From Deltaproteobacteria bacterium (lineage in GTDB: Bacteria > Desulfobacterota > Binatia > Binatales > Binataceae): 24,004 nt of DNA. The position numbers and the translations under genes are program-made. Location: contig JAJZAG010000015.1 in the NCBI GenBank assembly GCA_021799555.1, positions 1 through 24,004 on the forward strand. Direction: 5' to 3'. The notes beneath the pieces are model-generated. The model worked only from the letters and a program-made list of their open reading frames with translations, was not told the DNA's origin and searched no databases. Shown piece by piece: positions 6,232-14,208 of this stretch. The first letter of the stretch is position 1, and every line of letters begins with the position of its first letter.

Positions 6232-8302
6232 ACAACGTCCCTATCGGCTTCCGGGAATCGCCGCCGATGCGCGGCTTGGCCGAACCAAGCGGATGGCCGT
6301 GTTGTCCCTCGCGGCGGCCTTCATCGCAATCAATCAGGTGACGACGCAGCACGCGGCGAGCCTCTTGGCAGACGCGCCGTGGCTGGGATCGCCGATCATT
6401 CGGTTGCCCAGTATCGGGCCGCTCTACGCGCCGTCGGCGTGGATCGAATGGTGGATTCGCTGGCATGACGCGCCCGCGCTCGCCCCGCTCTGGAGTTTGT
6501 GCGCGCGCGAGGTGCTCTATCCGACGGCGGTCGTCGCCGCAATCGCGGCGGGCGCAATCGCGCTGGCCCGGCAAGGATGGCTCGCGAACCCTTCTGACCT
6601 TCACGGCTCCGCGCGTTGGGCGACGACGCGGGATCTCAAGACGGCACGCCTCATCAATTCTGGAGGCTACATCCGGAAGATCGCCGAACGCCTGCGGCTC
6701 CTGCGCCCCTTGGCGCAACGCGCCGGCGTCTATCTCGGCGTCTGGCGTCGCTCGCTCATCCGCGATTGCGGACCGGCGCACGTGCTGGTCTTCGCACCGA
6801 CGCGCAGCGGCAAAGGCGTCGGTATCGTGGTTCCGACACTGCTCACTTGGCCACACTCGGTATTAGTTCACGACCTCAAGGGCGAGAACTGGGCGCTCAC
6901 CGCGGGCGCGCGCAAACGCATGGGCCAGCTCTGCCTCAGATTCGCGCCCGCGTCGGCGGACGGCGGAGGCGTCAGATACAACCCGCTGTCCGAAGTGCGG
7001 CTGCGCACGCCGCACGAAGTCCGCGACGTTCGCAACATCGTGCAGATGATCATCGATCCCGACGGCAAGGGACTGCCCGACCACTGGTCGCGCGAAGGTT
7101 CGGCGTTCCTCACCGGCATGATCCTCGATCAGCTGTACACCAGCCGCGAGAAAACGCTCAACGGACTCGAAGCGCGGCTGTGCGATCCCGATCACCCGAT
7201 CGAGGAGACGATCCAGCAAATTATGCGCGCCGAGCACGATCCGTCGGGCGCGACGGGCTGGACGGACGCGCGCGGCATAGCGACCCGGACGCATCCGATC
7301 ATCGCGCGCGCGATGCGCTCAATGCTGGACAAGAGTCCGAACGAACGCTCCGGAGTTATCTCGGAGGTGAAAGGCTTTCTGGAACTCTACCGCGATCCCG
7401 TCATCGCGGCGAATACGGCCGTATCTGATTTCCGGATCACCGATCTGATGAATCACGAACGGCCGGTGTCGCTCTATGTCGAAGTTCCGCTGGCTCACAA
7501 GGATAGCCTGAAGCCGCTCATACGCCTGATGCTGAGTCAGATACTGCATCGGCTGACCGAGCATCTCGAATTCCGAAACGGCCGCGCCGTGACCGGCTAC
7601 CGGCGTCGGTTGCTGCTGATGATCGACGAGTTCCCGAGCCTTGGGCGGCTCGACATGTTCGCCGACTCGCTGTCGTTGATCGCCGGATACGGCATCAAAG
7701 CTTGTCTTATCGCCCAGGACTTAAGCCAGATCCACGCCGCCTACGGGCACGACGAGGCGATCACGTCGAACTGCCACACGCGGGTCGCGTTCACGCCCAA
7801 CCGGATAGAGACCGCGCGGCTGCTGTCGCAGATGGCCGGTGAGGCGACCGTGCGCCACGCGCATCGGACGGTCTCAAACTCGGGCGCGAGTGTCTCGGAG
7901 CCGGAAGTCGCGCGGCCCCTGCTCACTCCGGACGAGGCGATGCGGCTTGGCGCGAACGAGGCGTTGATCTTCGTCAGCGGCAGACCGGCAATCCGCGCCA
8001 ACAAGCTTCGCTATTACGCGCAACCGTTCTTCAAGCGGCGGGCGGAGATCCCGCCGCCCACCCGAAGCGAGCGAATCGAAGTGACGCCTGCTCAAACCGT
8101 CGCAGAATCCGCGCGCGCGGAGGACGCGCGAGAAACGGTCCCCGAACCGGCGCGGGCGCACGCACTGCCGAGCCCGCTCGCGAAATTGAAGGCGGAGAAG
8201 CCGAAAGGCGGCGAACAGCTCTCGTTTCTGAAGTTCGCGGTCGAGGGCGGAAATTACGCGGATGCCGCGAATGAGAAGGGTCCGAAGGAGAGACTGCTGT
8301 GA
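6224..8302 (+). CDS. traG: TraG, VirD4-family type IV coupling protein
   Basis: TraG is the inner-membrane ATPase that hands the relaxase-DNA complex to the channel. The 692-residue product has two N-terminal membrane segments (about residues 24-50 and 90-120), Walker A APTRSGKGVG near residue 190, KGENWALTAGAR, and Walker B LLLMIDEFPSLGRLD near residue 465, followed by ACLIAQDLSQI and NCHTRVAFTPN, all typical of the family. The C-terminal ~70 residues are charged and Ala/Pro-rich. ATG 6224 with CGGAGGGA upstream is preferred over an in-frame GTG at 6173. The stop overlaps the next start as GTGA. Confidence 0.96.
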   Translation: MAEQRPYRLPGIAADARLGRTKRMAVLSLAAAFIAINQVTTQHAASLLADAPWLGSPIIRLPSIGPLYAPSAWIEWWIRWHDAPALAPLWSLCAREVLYPTAVVAAIAAGAIALARQGWLANPSDLHGSARWATTRDLKTARLINSGGYIRKIAERLRLLRPLAQRAGVYLGVWRRSLIRDCGPAHVLVFAPTRSGKGVGIVVPTLLTWPHSVLVHDLKGENWALTAGARKRMGQLCLRFAPASADGGGVRYNPLSEVRLRTPHEVRDVRNIVQMIIDPDGKGLPDHWSREGSAFLTGMILDQLYTSREKTLNGLEARLCDPDHPIEETIQQIMRAEHDPSGATGWTDARGIATRTHPIIARAMRSMLDKSPNERSGVISEVKGFLELYRDPVIAANTAVSDFRITDLMNHERPVSLYVEVPLAHKDSLKPLIRLMLSQILHRLTEHLEFRNGRAVTGYRRRLLLMIDEFPSLGRLDMFADSLSLIAGYGIKACLIAQDLSQIHAAYGHDEAITSNCHTRVAFTPNRIETARLLSQMAGEATVRHAHRTVSNSGASVSEPEVARPLLTPDEAMRLGANEALIFVSGRPAIRANKLRYYAQPFFKRRAEIPPPTRSERIEVTPAQTVAESARAEDARETVPEPARAHALPSPLAKLKAEKPKGGEQLSFLKFAVEGGNYADAANEKGPKERLL

Positions 8303-8742
8303 GACGACAGATAACCGCCTATCTGAGCGAAGAGGATTTCACCAAGCTTCGCGACGAGGCCGAGGAGCGCGGAATCACGCTCTCGCGCTACATCAAGGAG
8401 CGGCTCTTTCAGTCCGAGAGCGGTGGGGGCCTGACGTTCTCGGACGCAATGCTGGCCGCGACCGAAAAACGGATCGTCGACGCGCATCGCGCGGCCGTCG
8501 CGCACAGCCTCAAGCCGATCGCCCAGCAGCTTACGACCATGCTCGCGATGCTCGATCAATTCGCGCTCAGCGTGCTGAGCCATCTTCCGGAGATACCGGA
8601 GGCGCAGCGCAAACAGGCGCTCGCTTCGGGCGCAAGACGCCATCGCGGATGGCGGGCCGAGGTCGAAGAGACGCTCAAGCAGATGACGCCTGCTCCGGCG
8701 ACCGGCAGAAAGAGCGCCGCGCGCGAGGGGGAATCGGCATGA
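8299..8742 (+). CDS. CopG/ribbon-helix-helix protein between traG and trbB
   Basis: The N-terminus, RRQITAYLSEEDFTKLRDEA followed by ERGITLSRYIKERLF, is a clear ribbon-helix-helix pattern of the CopG/MobC kind. Residues 55-115 form long helices, and the tail is basic. A CopG-like gene between traG and trbB is common in Trb-type ICEs, where it may repress the operon or act as a relaxase accessory factor; which it does here cannot be told. The GTG start at 8299 overlaps the traG stop and has GAAGGAGA upstream. The stop overlaps the trbB ATG as ATGA, so the three genes are probably translationally coupled. Confidence 0.85.
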   Translation: MRRQITAYLSEEDFTKLRDEAEERGITLSRYIKERLFQSESGGGLTFSDAMLAATEKRIVDAHRAAVAHSLKPIAQQLTTMLAMLDQFALSVLSHLPEIPEAQRKQALASGARRHRGWRAEVEETLKQMTPAPATGRKSAAREGESA

Positions 8743-9698
8743 ACTCCGCGCGCGAGCTACAGGACCGGCGGCTCGACGAACTGCTTCGCCGGCAGCTTGG
8801 AACACGCATTCTTGCGGCCATCGCCGATCCGAAGGTGACCGAGATCATCATCAATGATGACGGTCGCGTCTGGTTTGAGGCGTATGGGCGCGGGATGCAC
8901 GAGGCCGGACTGTCTCTCGCGGCGTCGCAAGTCGAAAGCCTGATCGGAACGGTTGCCGCGTCGCTGGGCGCGGTCGCCAACGCGGGCAATCCAATCATCG
9001 AGGGCGAGCTTCCGATCGGCGGCATCCGCTTCGAAGGATTGCTCCCGCCGGTCGCGCGCAAGCCGTGCTGCGTGATGCGCAAACCGGCGCAGGTGCTCTA
9101 CACGCTCGACGATTACGTTCGCGAGGGGATTCTGACGGCGGCCCACGCGGAGGTTCTGCGCAAAGCAATCGACGAGCGTCGGAACATCGTCGTCGCAGGC
9201 GGGACCGGCTCCGGCAAGACGACGCTGGCGGGCGCGCTGATCAACGAAATGGTCGCGCGCTCCGATCCGAACGAACGTTACGTGATCATCGAGGACACCC
9301 TCGAAATCCAGTGCCGCGCTCGCAACCTGGTGCAGCTGCATACCGCCGACAGCGCCGACATGACGCGGCTGGTACGGACCACGATGCGGCTGCGGCCCGA
9401 TCGGATCATCATCGGCGAGGTGCGTGGCGCGGAGGCGCTCGCGCTGCTCAAGGCCTGGAATACGGGACATCCGGGCGGTGTGACGACGATCCACGCGAAC
9501 AGCGCCGCCGCGGCGCTGGTTCGGCTTTCCAGTCTGGTTCAGGAGGCTGGAGTCCCGCCGCAGCCCGAGCTGATCAGCGAAACGATCAACCTGCTCGCCT
9601 TCATCGTGCGTATGCCCACCGCCCGCAGGGTGACGGAAATAGTCCGCGTCAGCGGTTATGACACACAGCGGGGATTCACTTTGACGCCGGAGGAGTAA
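8739..9698 (+). CDS. trbB: TrbB, VirB11-family traffic ATPase
   Basis: TrbB is the hexameric cytoplasmic ATPase that powers pilus assembly and DNA transfer. The 319-residue product shows an N-terminal domain with DPKVTEIIINDDGRVWFE, Walker A AGGTGSGKTT near residue 154, the Asp box VIIEDTLEIQC, Walker B-like RPDRIIIGEVRGAEAL near residue 225, and the His box TGHPGGVTTIHAN. All key elements are present. ATG 8739 is the correct start: the frame stays open far upstream, but that part lies inside the CopG-like gene and has no coding character. Four bases separate it from the 56-residue ORF. Confidence 0.96.
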   Translation: MNSARELQDRRLDELLRRQLGTRILAAIADPKVTEIIINDDGRVWFEAYGRGMHEAGLSLAASQVESLIGTVAASLGAVANAGNPIIEGELPIGGIRFEGLLPPVARKPCCVMRKPAQVLYTLDDYVREGILTAAHAEVLRKAIDERRNIVVAGGTGSGKTTLAGALINEMVARSDPNERYVIIEDTLEIQCRARNLVQLHTADSADMTRLVRTTMRLRPDRIIIGEVRGAEALALLKAWNTGHPGGVTTIHANSAAAALVRLSSLVQEAGVPPQPELISETINLLAFIVRMPTARRVTEIVRVSGYDTQRGFTLTPEE

Positions 9699-9702
9699 CG
9701 CC

Positions 9703-9873
9703 ATGAAGCCGGAACTACAGATTCTCTACGCCCTTGGCGTAGTCTCGCTGAGCGCGACGCTAGCGCGCGTCGGTTCCGACGGCAGGATGCGGTTTCTGGA
9801 CTGGCTCACGGCCGGCAGCGTGGTGGCGATGTTCATCCAAATCACGACGATGATCGCTCTCGGAAAATTTTAG
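9703..9873 (+). CDS. Small membrane protein of the trb operon (56 aa)
   Basis: The frame gives a 56-residue protein starting MKPELQILYALGVVSLSATL, then a charged turn (RVGSDGRMRFLDW), then a second hydrophobic helix SVVAMFIQITTMIAL. Two short membrane helices are likely. The ATG at 9703 has GGAGGAG seven bases upstream, a strong site, and the gene fits exactly between trbB and trbC on the same strand. I do not recognise a family. It could be an accessory to pilin insertion or an unlisted small channel subunit; both are guesses from position. Confidence 0.75.
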   Translation: MKPELQILYALGVVSLSATLARVGSDGRMRFLDWLTAGSVVAMFIQITTMIALGKF

Positions 9874-9899
9874 GAATCAGAAGCAAGGAGGTCAGCACA

Positions 9900-10247
9900 A
9901 TGCGGCGGCTAAAGAAGATCAGGGTTGGGTTGAGGAAATGGACGGCGCGGCTCAGCTACGCCTTCGGCATCATCACGATCGCGTGGCCCGCGCAGGCGTT
10001 GGCGGCGACCGCCGGCGGCGTGCTGCCCTGGGACATGCCGCTGATGACGCTTCAGACCGACCTGCAGGGGCCGGTCGCCCATGCGGTCACGACGGCGGCG
10101 ATCATCGGCGCGGGGATCATGTGGTCGGTGAGCGAGCACGGCACCGGCGTGCGCAAAATGTCCGCGCTCGCGTTCGGCGGATCCTGCGCGTTGGGCGCGA
10201 CCCAGCTGATGACCACGCTCTTCCCGATGGGCGGCGCGCTCTTCTAG
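9900..10247 (+). CDS. trbC: TrbC, VirB2-family pilin precursor
   Basis: TrbC is the precursor of the conjugative pilin. The 115-residue product has a basic N-terminus, a long signal segment ending AQALAATAGG (cleavage likely after ALA), then two hydrophobic helices around residues 60-80 (AVTTAAIIGAGIMW) and 90-110, joined by the short basic turn EHGTGVRKM. This is the VirB2/TrbC layout. In P-type systems the TraF peptidase, found here at 4186-4779, completes pilin processing. The ATG at 9900 has AAGGAGG upstream. The stop codon lies inside a 12-bp palindrome at 10244-10255. Confidence 0.9.
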   Translation: MRRLKKIRVGLRKWTARLSYAFGIITIAWPAQALAATAGGVLPWDMPLMTLQTDLQGPVAHAVTTAAIIGAGIMWSVSEHGTGVRKMSALAFGGSCALGATQLMTTLFPMGGALF

Positions 10248-10298
10248 CGCGCTAGCGGAGGCGAGCATCGAGCCGCAGCGAGCAGGCGAGTCTGCGAG
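10244..10298 (+). repeat. Palindrome and four GCGAG repeats between trbC and trbD
   Basis: CTAGCGCGCTAG (10244-10255) is a perfect 12-bp palindrome that contains the trbC stop codon. Downstream, GCGAG occurs at 10261, 10278, 10286 and 10294, giving start spacings of 17, 8 and 8 bases. The stretch may affect mRNA processing or bind a protein, which could help set pilin levels against the rest of the operon. With GC-rich DNA, chance is a serious alternative. Confidence 0.45.
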
Positions 10299-10327
10299 CT
10301 GCGTAACCAATGAAGGAGGATCGGACG

Positions 10328-10669
10328 ATGGCGCAAAGCGAACGGCGGGTGAGCACAATCCATCAGTCGCTGACCCGCCCCATCCTGCTGGCAGGCGCGG
10401 AACGGCAGCTTGCAATCGCGAACTGGATCACGGCGGCGGCGCTGATACTGGGCAGCGGCCTTCACTGGTACACGATCGCGCTGGGAACTTTTCTTGTGAC
10501 GGTCGGGCACTGGGCCTTGGTTCAGGCCGCCAAGTTCGATCCGCAACTCAGCCAAGTCTACATCCGCCACATTCGCTTCCAGCATTACTACCCGGCGCGG
10601 GCGGCGATCTCCGCGCCGCCGCCGCGCGTTCGTCCGTCAGTGCCGACGCCGAAAGAGATGCGCGCCTGA
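10328..10669 (+). CDS. trbD: TrbD, VirB3-family inner-membrane protein
   Basis: TrbD/VirB3 is a small inner-membrane subunit that works with the TrbE ATPase. The 113-residue product begins with VSTIHQSLTRPILLAGAERQ, matching the TrbD N-terminus (HxSLxRPxLxxGAER), followed by two membrane segments (about 32-62) and a C-terminal HIRFQHYYPARA, also typical. ATG 10328 is chosen because AAGGAGGA ends eight bases before it; an in-frame ATG at 10310 overlaps that site. trbE starts 18 bases downstream of the trbD stop. Confidence 0.93.
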   Translation: MAQSERRVSTIHQSLTRPILLAGAERQLAIANWITAAALILGSGLHWYTIALGTFLVTVGHWALVQAAKFDPQLSQVYIRHIRFQHYYPARAAISAPPPRVRPSVPTPKEMRA

Positions 10670-10687
10670 TGGCGAAGGGGAGGACTC

Positions 10688-13207
10688 ATGCTGTTCAAAG
10701 AGTTCATCGACCTGAGACGAAAACCCTCGAAGCTGCTCGGCCTGCCCGACCAGTTGAACTACGCGATTCCGGTCAACGACCGGACCATCGCGCTCAAGGA
10801 CGGCGCGTTCCTGTCCGCATTCGAGTGCTCGGGACTCGACCTCAACTCCGCCAGCGCCGAGGAGCTCGACGCCCACCGCGCCCAGGCCAATCGCGCGCTT
10901 GCCCGCCTGGACGACGGCTTCATGTACAACGTCGATTTGATCCGCTACCCGAGCGTCGATTATCCAAGGCGGACATTCGCAGATCCGGTCAGCGCGATGC
11001 TCGATCGCGAGCGCGAGGTCCAATACTCGGCGGAAGGCAGGCACTTCGAAACGCGATGCGTCCTGACCATCACCTATCGTCCACCTGCCGATGTCCAAAC
11101 CAGGATCGCGGGGCTGTTTCTCTCCGGAACGCCCACGCGCGTTGATTGGCGGCGACAGCTCGACTGGTTCGAGCAGCGCCTTCGCGAATTTGACGACGCC
11201 ATTAGCCCGGTTTGGAAACTCACGCCGCTCGATCTCGGCGCGCTGCTATCGCACATCGCGACCTGCATCAACGGCCGCATGACCAGAATCGCCCAACCGC
11301 GCAGCCCGATCCATCTGGATGCGGTTCTCGGCAATCAGGACTTCATTGCCGGCTTCAAGCCGCGCGTCGGCGGACGGCACATCCGCGTCGTTGCGCTTTC
11401 CGGTTTTCCGCCGTTCTCGTATGCAGAGATGGCGGCATTCCTGAGCGAACTGCCAATCTGCTACCGCTACTCGATTCGCGGAATCCCCGTCGGTCCGAGA
11501 ACCGCCATCAGCCAGCTTACCGTCTATCGGCGCAACTGGTTCCAGAAGCGGCTCGGACTGCGCGGCGTGATCAGCGAGCACTTCGGCTCCGGGGCGGGAG
11601 CGGCCTTTCAGAATCAGCATGCGCTCAAAATGGCGGCCGACGCCGACGAGGCGATCGCCGAGGCCGAGGGCGGCGCAGTCCGCTATTGCTACGTCACCCC
11701 GAAGGTCATCATCACCGAGGACCGTGCCGACATCGCCGACGAGAACGCGCAGCTCGTCTTCAAGGTCTGCCAGAACATCGGCTTCGATCCGCGCATCGAG
11801 TCGATCAATGCGGTCGAGGCGTGGCTCGGCTCTCTGCCGGGACACGGCTGGTACGACATCCGCCGGCCGCTCGTAAACACCCAGAATCTTGCCGACATTC
11901 TGCCGCTCACCAGCATCTGGCCAGGATTGGAGATCAATCCATGTCCCTACTATCCGAAGGATACGCCGGCGCTCTGCTATGGGGCGACGACCGGCAGCAC
12001 TCCGTTTCGCTTCAATCTCCATGTCGGGGACACCGGTCATACCGGGATTTATGGCCCGACTGGCAGTGGCAAGAGCGTCGCGCTGGGAGCCATCGCCGCG
12101 AACTTCCGCGCGGTGCCCGACGGACAGATGTTCTTTTTCGACAAGGGATACTCGGCGTTCGTTCTCACCAAGGCGCTCGGCGGACAGCACCTCGATCTCG
12201 GCGAAGACGAGGTTCCGCTGCAGCCGCTAGCGCGCATTGACGACGAGACCGACCGGATGAAGCTGCAGGGGCTGCTCGAAGATTGGCTTCAGCTGCAGAA
12301 TGTCCAGCTCGCGCCGAATCAGCGCAAGGCGCTATGGCGCGCGCTGACGCTTATCGCCGAGGCGCCGCCGGAGCAGCGCACCATCAGCAATCTCGTCACG
12401 CAGGTGCAGGACGGCGTCGTCCGCGACGGACTGAACGCCTTCTCATTGGCGGGACCGTTGGGCCGGTTCCTTGACGCCGACCAGGACGTGACGCTCGAAG
12501 GAAACTTCGTCACCTTCGAGCTCGAAACCCTCATGGCGATGGGACCGAAGGTCATCGTCCCGGTCGCGACCTATCTCTTCCATCGAATCGACCAGCGCCT
12601 CGATGGCCGCCCGACGCTCATCGTCCTCGACGAAGCCTGGGTGATGCTCACCAACAGCGTCTTCGGCGCGAAGATCGAAGAATGGCTCCGCACGCTCCGC
12701 AAGAAAAACGCGGCCGTCGTGCTGGCGACCCAGAGCCTGAGCGAGATCGCCAACTCGGCCCATCGCGACGTAATCCTCGAGTCCTGTCCGACGAAGCTCT
12801 ACCTGCCGAATCCTGAGGCGAAGAACGCCGCGAGCCGCGAGATGTATCGGCGCTTCGGACTCACCGACCGACAAATCGAGATCGTCGCCGAGGCCGTGCC
12901 CAAGCGCCACTACTATTACGTGTCGCCGCTCGGAAGGCGGCTGTTTCAGTTTTCGCTCGGTCTCGCCGCTCTAGCCTTCATCGGCGCTGGATCGAAAAGC
13001 GACATTATCGCCGCGCGGCGGTTGATCGAGCAGCACGCCGAACGCTGGCCCAGCGAGTGGCTTCGCGCCCGCGGACTTGGCGATTGGGCGGAGCACCTCG
13101 ATAGGCTCCGGAGCGAAGTCGAGCGACCGGTTAGCAAACTGCTTGAAGGCGATGCCGTGGCACCGATTTACGCCAACGGACGAGTCCATCACGAGGAGGT
13201 ACGCTAA
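10688..13207 (+). CDS. trbE: TrbE, VirB4-family transfer ATPase
   Basis: TrbE/VirB4 is the large conserved ATPase of the channel, required for pilus assembly and DNA transfer. The 839-residue product has the N-terminal CagE/TrbE domain (LPDQLNYAIPVNDRTIALKD, then SAFECSGLDL), Walker A GPTGSGKSVALG near residue 456, FFFDKGYS, Walker B LIVLDEAWVML near residue 645, and the following KNAAVVLATQSLSEI and LPNPEAKN, all typical. Length is normal. The ATG at 10688 follows GGGGAGG. Its TAA stop shares one base with the trbJ ATG (TAATG), suggesting coupled translation. Confidence 0.97.
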   Translation: MLFKEFIDLRRKPSKLLGLPDQLNYAIPVNDRTIALKDGAFLSAFECSGLDLNSASAEELDAHRAQANRALARLDDGFMYNVDLIRYPSVDYPRRTFADPVSAMLDREREVQYSAEGRHFETRCVLTITYRPPADVQTRIAGLFLSGTPTRVDWRRQLDWFEQRLREFDDAISPVWKLTPLDLGALLSHIATCINGRMTRIAQPRSPIHLDAVLGNQDFIAGFKPRVGGRHIRVVALSGFPPFSYAEMAAFLSELPICYRYSIRGIPVGPRTAISQLTVYRRNWFQKRLGLRGVISEHFGSGAGAAFQNQHALKMAADADEAIAEAEGGAVRYCYVTPKVIITEDRADIADENAQLVFKVCQNIGFDPRIESINAVEAWLGSLPGHGWYDIRRPLVNTQNLADILPLTSIWPGLEINPCPYYPKDTPALCYGATTGSTPFRFNLHVGDTGHTGIYGPTGSGKSVALGAIAANFRAVPDGQMFFFDKGYSAFVLTKALGGQHLDLGEDEVPLQPLARIDDETDRMKLQGLLEDWLQLQNVQLAPNQRKALWRALTLIAEAPPEQRTISNLVTQVQDGVVRDGLNAFSLAGPLGRFLDADQDVTLEGNFVTFELETLMAMGPKVIVPVATYLFHRIDQRLDGRPTLIVLDEAWVMLTNSVFGAKIEEWLRTLRKKNAAVVLATQSLSEIANSAHRDVILESCPTKLYLPNPEAKNAASREMYRRFGLTDRQIEIVAEAVPKRHYYYVSPLGRRLFQFSLGLAALAFIGAGSKSDIIAARRLIEQHAERWPSEWLRARGLGDWAEHLDRLRSEVERPVSKLLEGDAVAPIYANGRVHHEEVR

Positions 13208-13956
13208 TGAAGTCGAGAAATTCGGCCCGATTCTTATCCGCTCTTTTGGCCGCCACCACATATATCGTGCTTGTGCCCGCAGCCGCGCGCGCGCAGTTCG
13301 GCGGCGGAACGCAAATCGTCTTCGACCCGCAGATGTTCGCGCGGCAGTTCCAGCAGCTGCAACAGGAGACCGCCACCGTCACGAACCTCGCTCAGCAGCT
13401 TCAATACATGGCCCAAAACACCACCGGCGGCGGCGCGGGAGTCTGGCAGTCGAATCAGAGCCTGCTGACCAATCTCGGAAACCTGATTAACGAACAGGAA
13501 GGGTTGTCCTATAGCTTTCAGGGGCTGACGCAGCAGTTCGACCAGCTCTATCCGGGCTATAACACCGCGAGTACCCCCGGCGTCCAAAGTCCCGAGGCAA
13601 CTACGGAAACGACGCTCAATACGCTGAACGGAGCTCTCGCTTCCGCGCAGACTCAGGCTCAGGACTTTCAGGCCGAGCAGGCCGCACTGCAAACCCTTGA
13701 ACTAAAGAATCAGACGGCGGTAGGCAGGCTGCAGGCGATCCAGGTCGGTAACGAAATCGCGCTCGCGCAGGTGCAGCAGGTGCAGATGCTCCGCCAACTC
13801 GTGATGGCGATGATGAACTCGCAGAACGTCGCGGCGGCGAGTCAGGTGAACCGTCAGACGCAAAGCGCACTGGAAGCGCAGGCCCTATTCTCGGCACCAT
13901 CCGCACCAGGAACCCCTGACATGTACCATGACGCTTCTCCACCGCCGCAGCCGTAA
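13207..13956 (+). CDS. trbJ: TrbJ, VirB5-family pilus-associated protein
   Basis: TrbJ/VirB5 is exported and sits at or near the pilus tip. The 249-residue product has a signal peptide with likely cleavage at AARAQ, then FDPQMFARQFQQLQQETATV, a family-like start, and long Gln-rich helices including LQAIQVGNEIALAQVQQVQML, the usual TrbJ helical signature. GAGGAGG lies just upstream of ATG 13207. The last 13 residues, PDMYHDASPPPQP, are not a usual TrbJ ending as far as I know and recur almost unchanged at the end of the next gene product. Confidence 0.9.
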   Translation: MKSRNSARFLSALLAATTYIVLVPAAARAQFGGGTQIVFDPQMFARQFQQLQQETATVTNLAQQLQYMAQNTTGGGAGVWQSNQSLLTNLGNLINEQEGLSYSFQGLTQQFDQLYPGYNTASTPGVQSPEATTETTLNTLNGALASAQTQAQDFQAEQAALQTLELKNQTAVGRLQAIQVGNEIALAQVQQVQMLRQLVMAMMNSQNVAAASQVNRQTQSALEAQALFSAPSAPGTPDMYHDASPPPQP

Positions 13957-14163
13957 GGTCTGCTCAGGAGATCGAAGATGAAGAACATCAAGAGTCCCCT
14001 CATTCTAGTCTTCGCCATCATTGGCGTATGCGCAGTGGTTTACGGCGGTTGGCATTTGTACCAGGAGCACGTTGCGAACGAGCAAGCAAAGGCAGCATTT
14101 ACCGCACCTCCGGCAAAAGGAGTCCCGGACATGTACCACAACGCTCCGCCACCACCGCAACCG
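13915..14163 (+). repeat. Shared 13-residue C-terminal tail in trbJ and the trbK-like gene
   Basis: The coding repeats lie at 13915-13953 and 14125-14163. The tails differ at two residues only, PDMYHDASPPPQP against PDMYHNAPPPPQP, and several base differences are at third positions (for example CCG/CCA, CAG/CAA). Both copies are followed directly by stop codons. This pattern suggests an old duplication of the gene end kept by selection on the protein. Confidence 0.8.
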
Positions 14164-14166
14164 TAG
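13978..14166 (+). CDS. Small TrbK-like membrane protein (62 aa)
   Basis: By position (between trbJ and trbL) and form this resembles TrbK entry-exclusion proteins, which keep a cell that already holds the element from receiving another copy. The N-terminus is one membrane helix (about residues 6-25) with Cys18, but IIGVC is a poor lipobox, so lipidation is doubtful. A helix YQEHVANEQAKAAF follows, then PDMYHNAPPPPQP, nearly the same tail as TrbJ. The ATG at 13978 has AGGAG upstream, good for translation. The protein is too short for a firm family call. Confidence 0.7.
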   Translation: MKNIKSPLILVFAIIGVCAVVYGGWHLYQEHVANEQAKAAFTAPPAKGVPDMYHNAPPPPQP

Positions 14167-14208
14167 CTACAAAATCGCGCCTAACTGGCGGACCGGGAAG
14201 GTGTCAGC

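Noticed and set aside
8262..8738. Upstream extension of the trbB frame
   Set aside because: It lies inside the CopG-like gene, has no coding character, and ATG 8739 overlaps the previous stop as ATGA with family similarity beginning there.
10381..10388. CATCCTGC, an exact match to the MOBP nic consensus YATCCTG/Y
   Set aside because: It lies within the coding part of trbD with no flanking inverted repeat; an 8-base match is expected by chance in a window this long.
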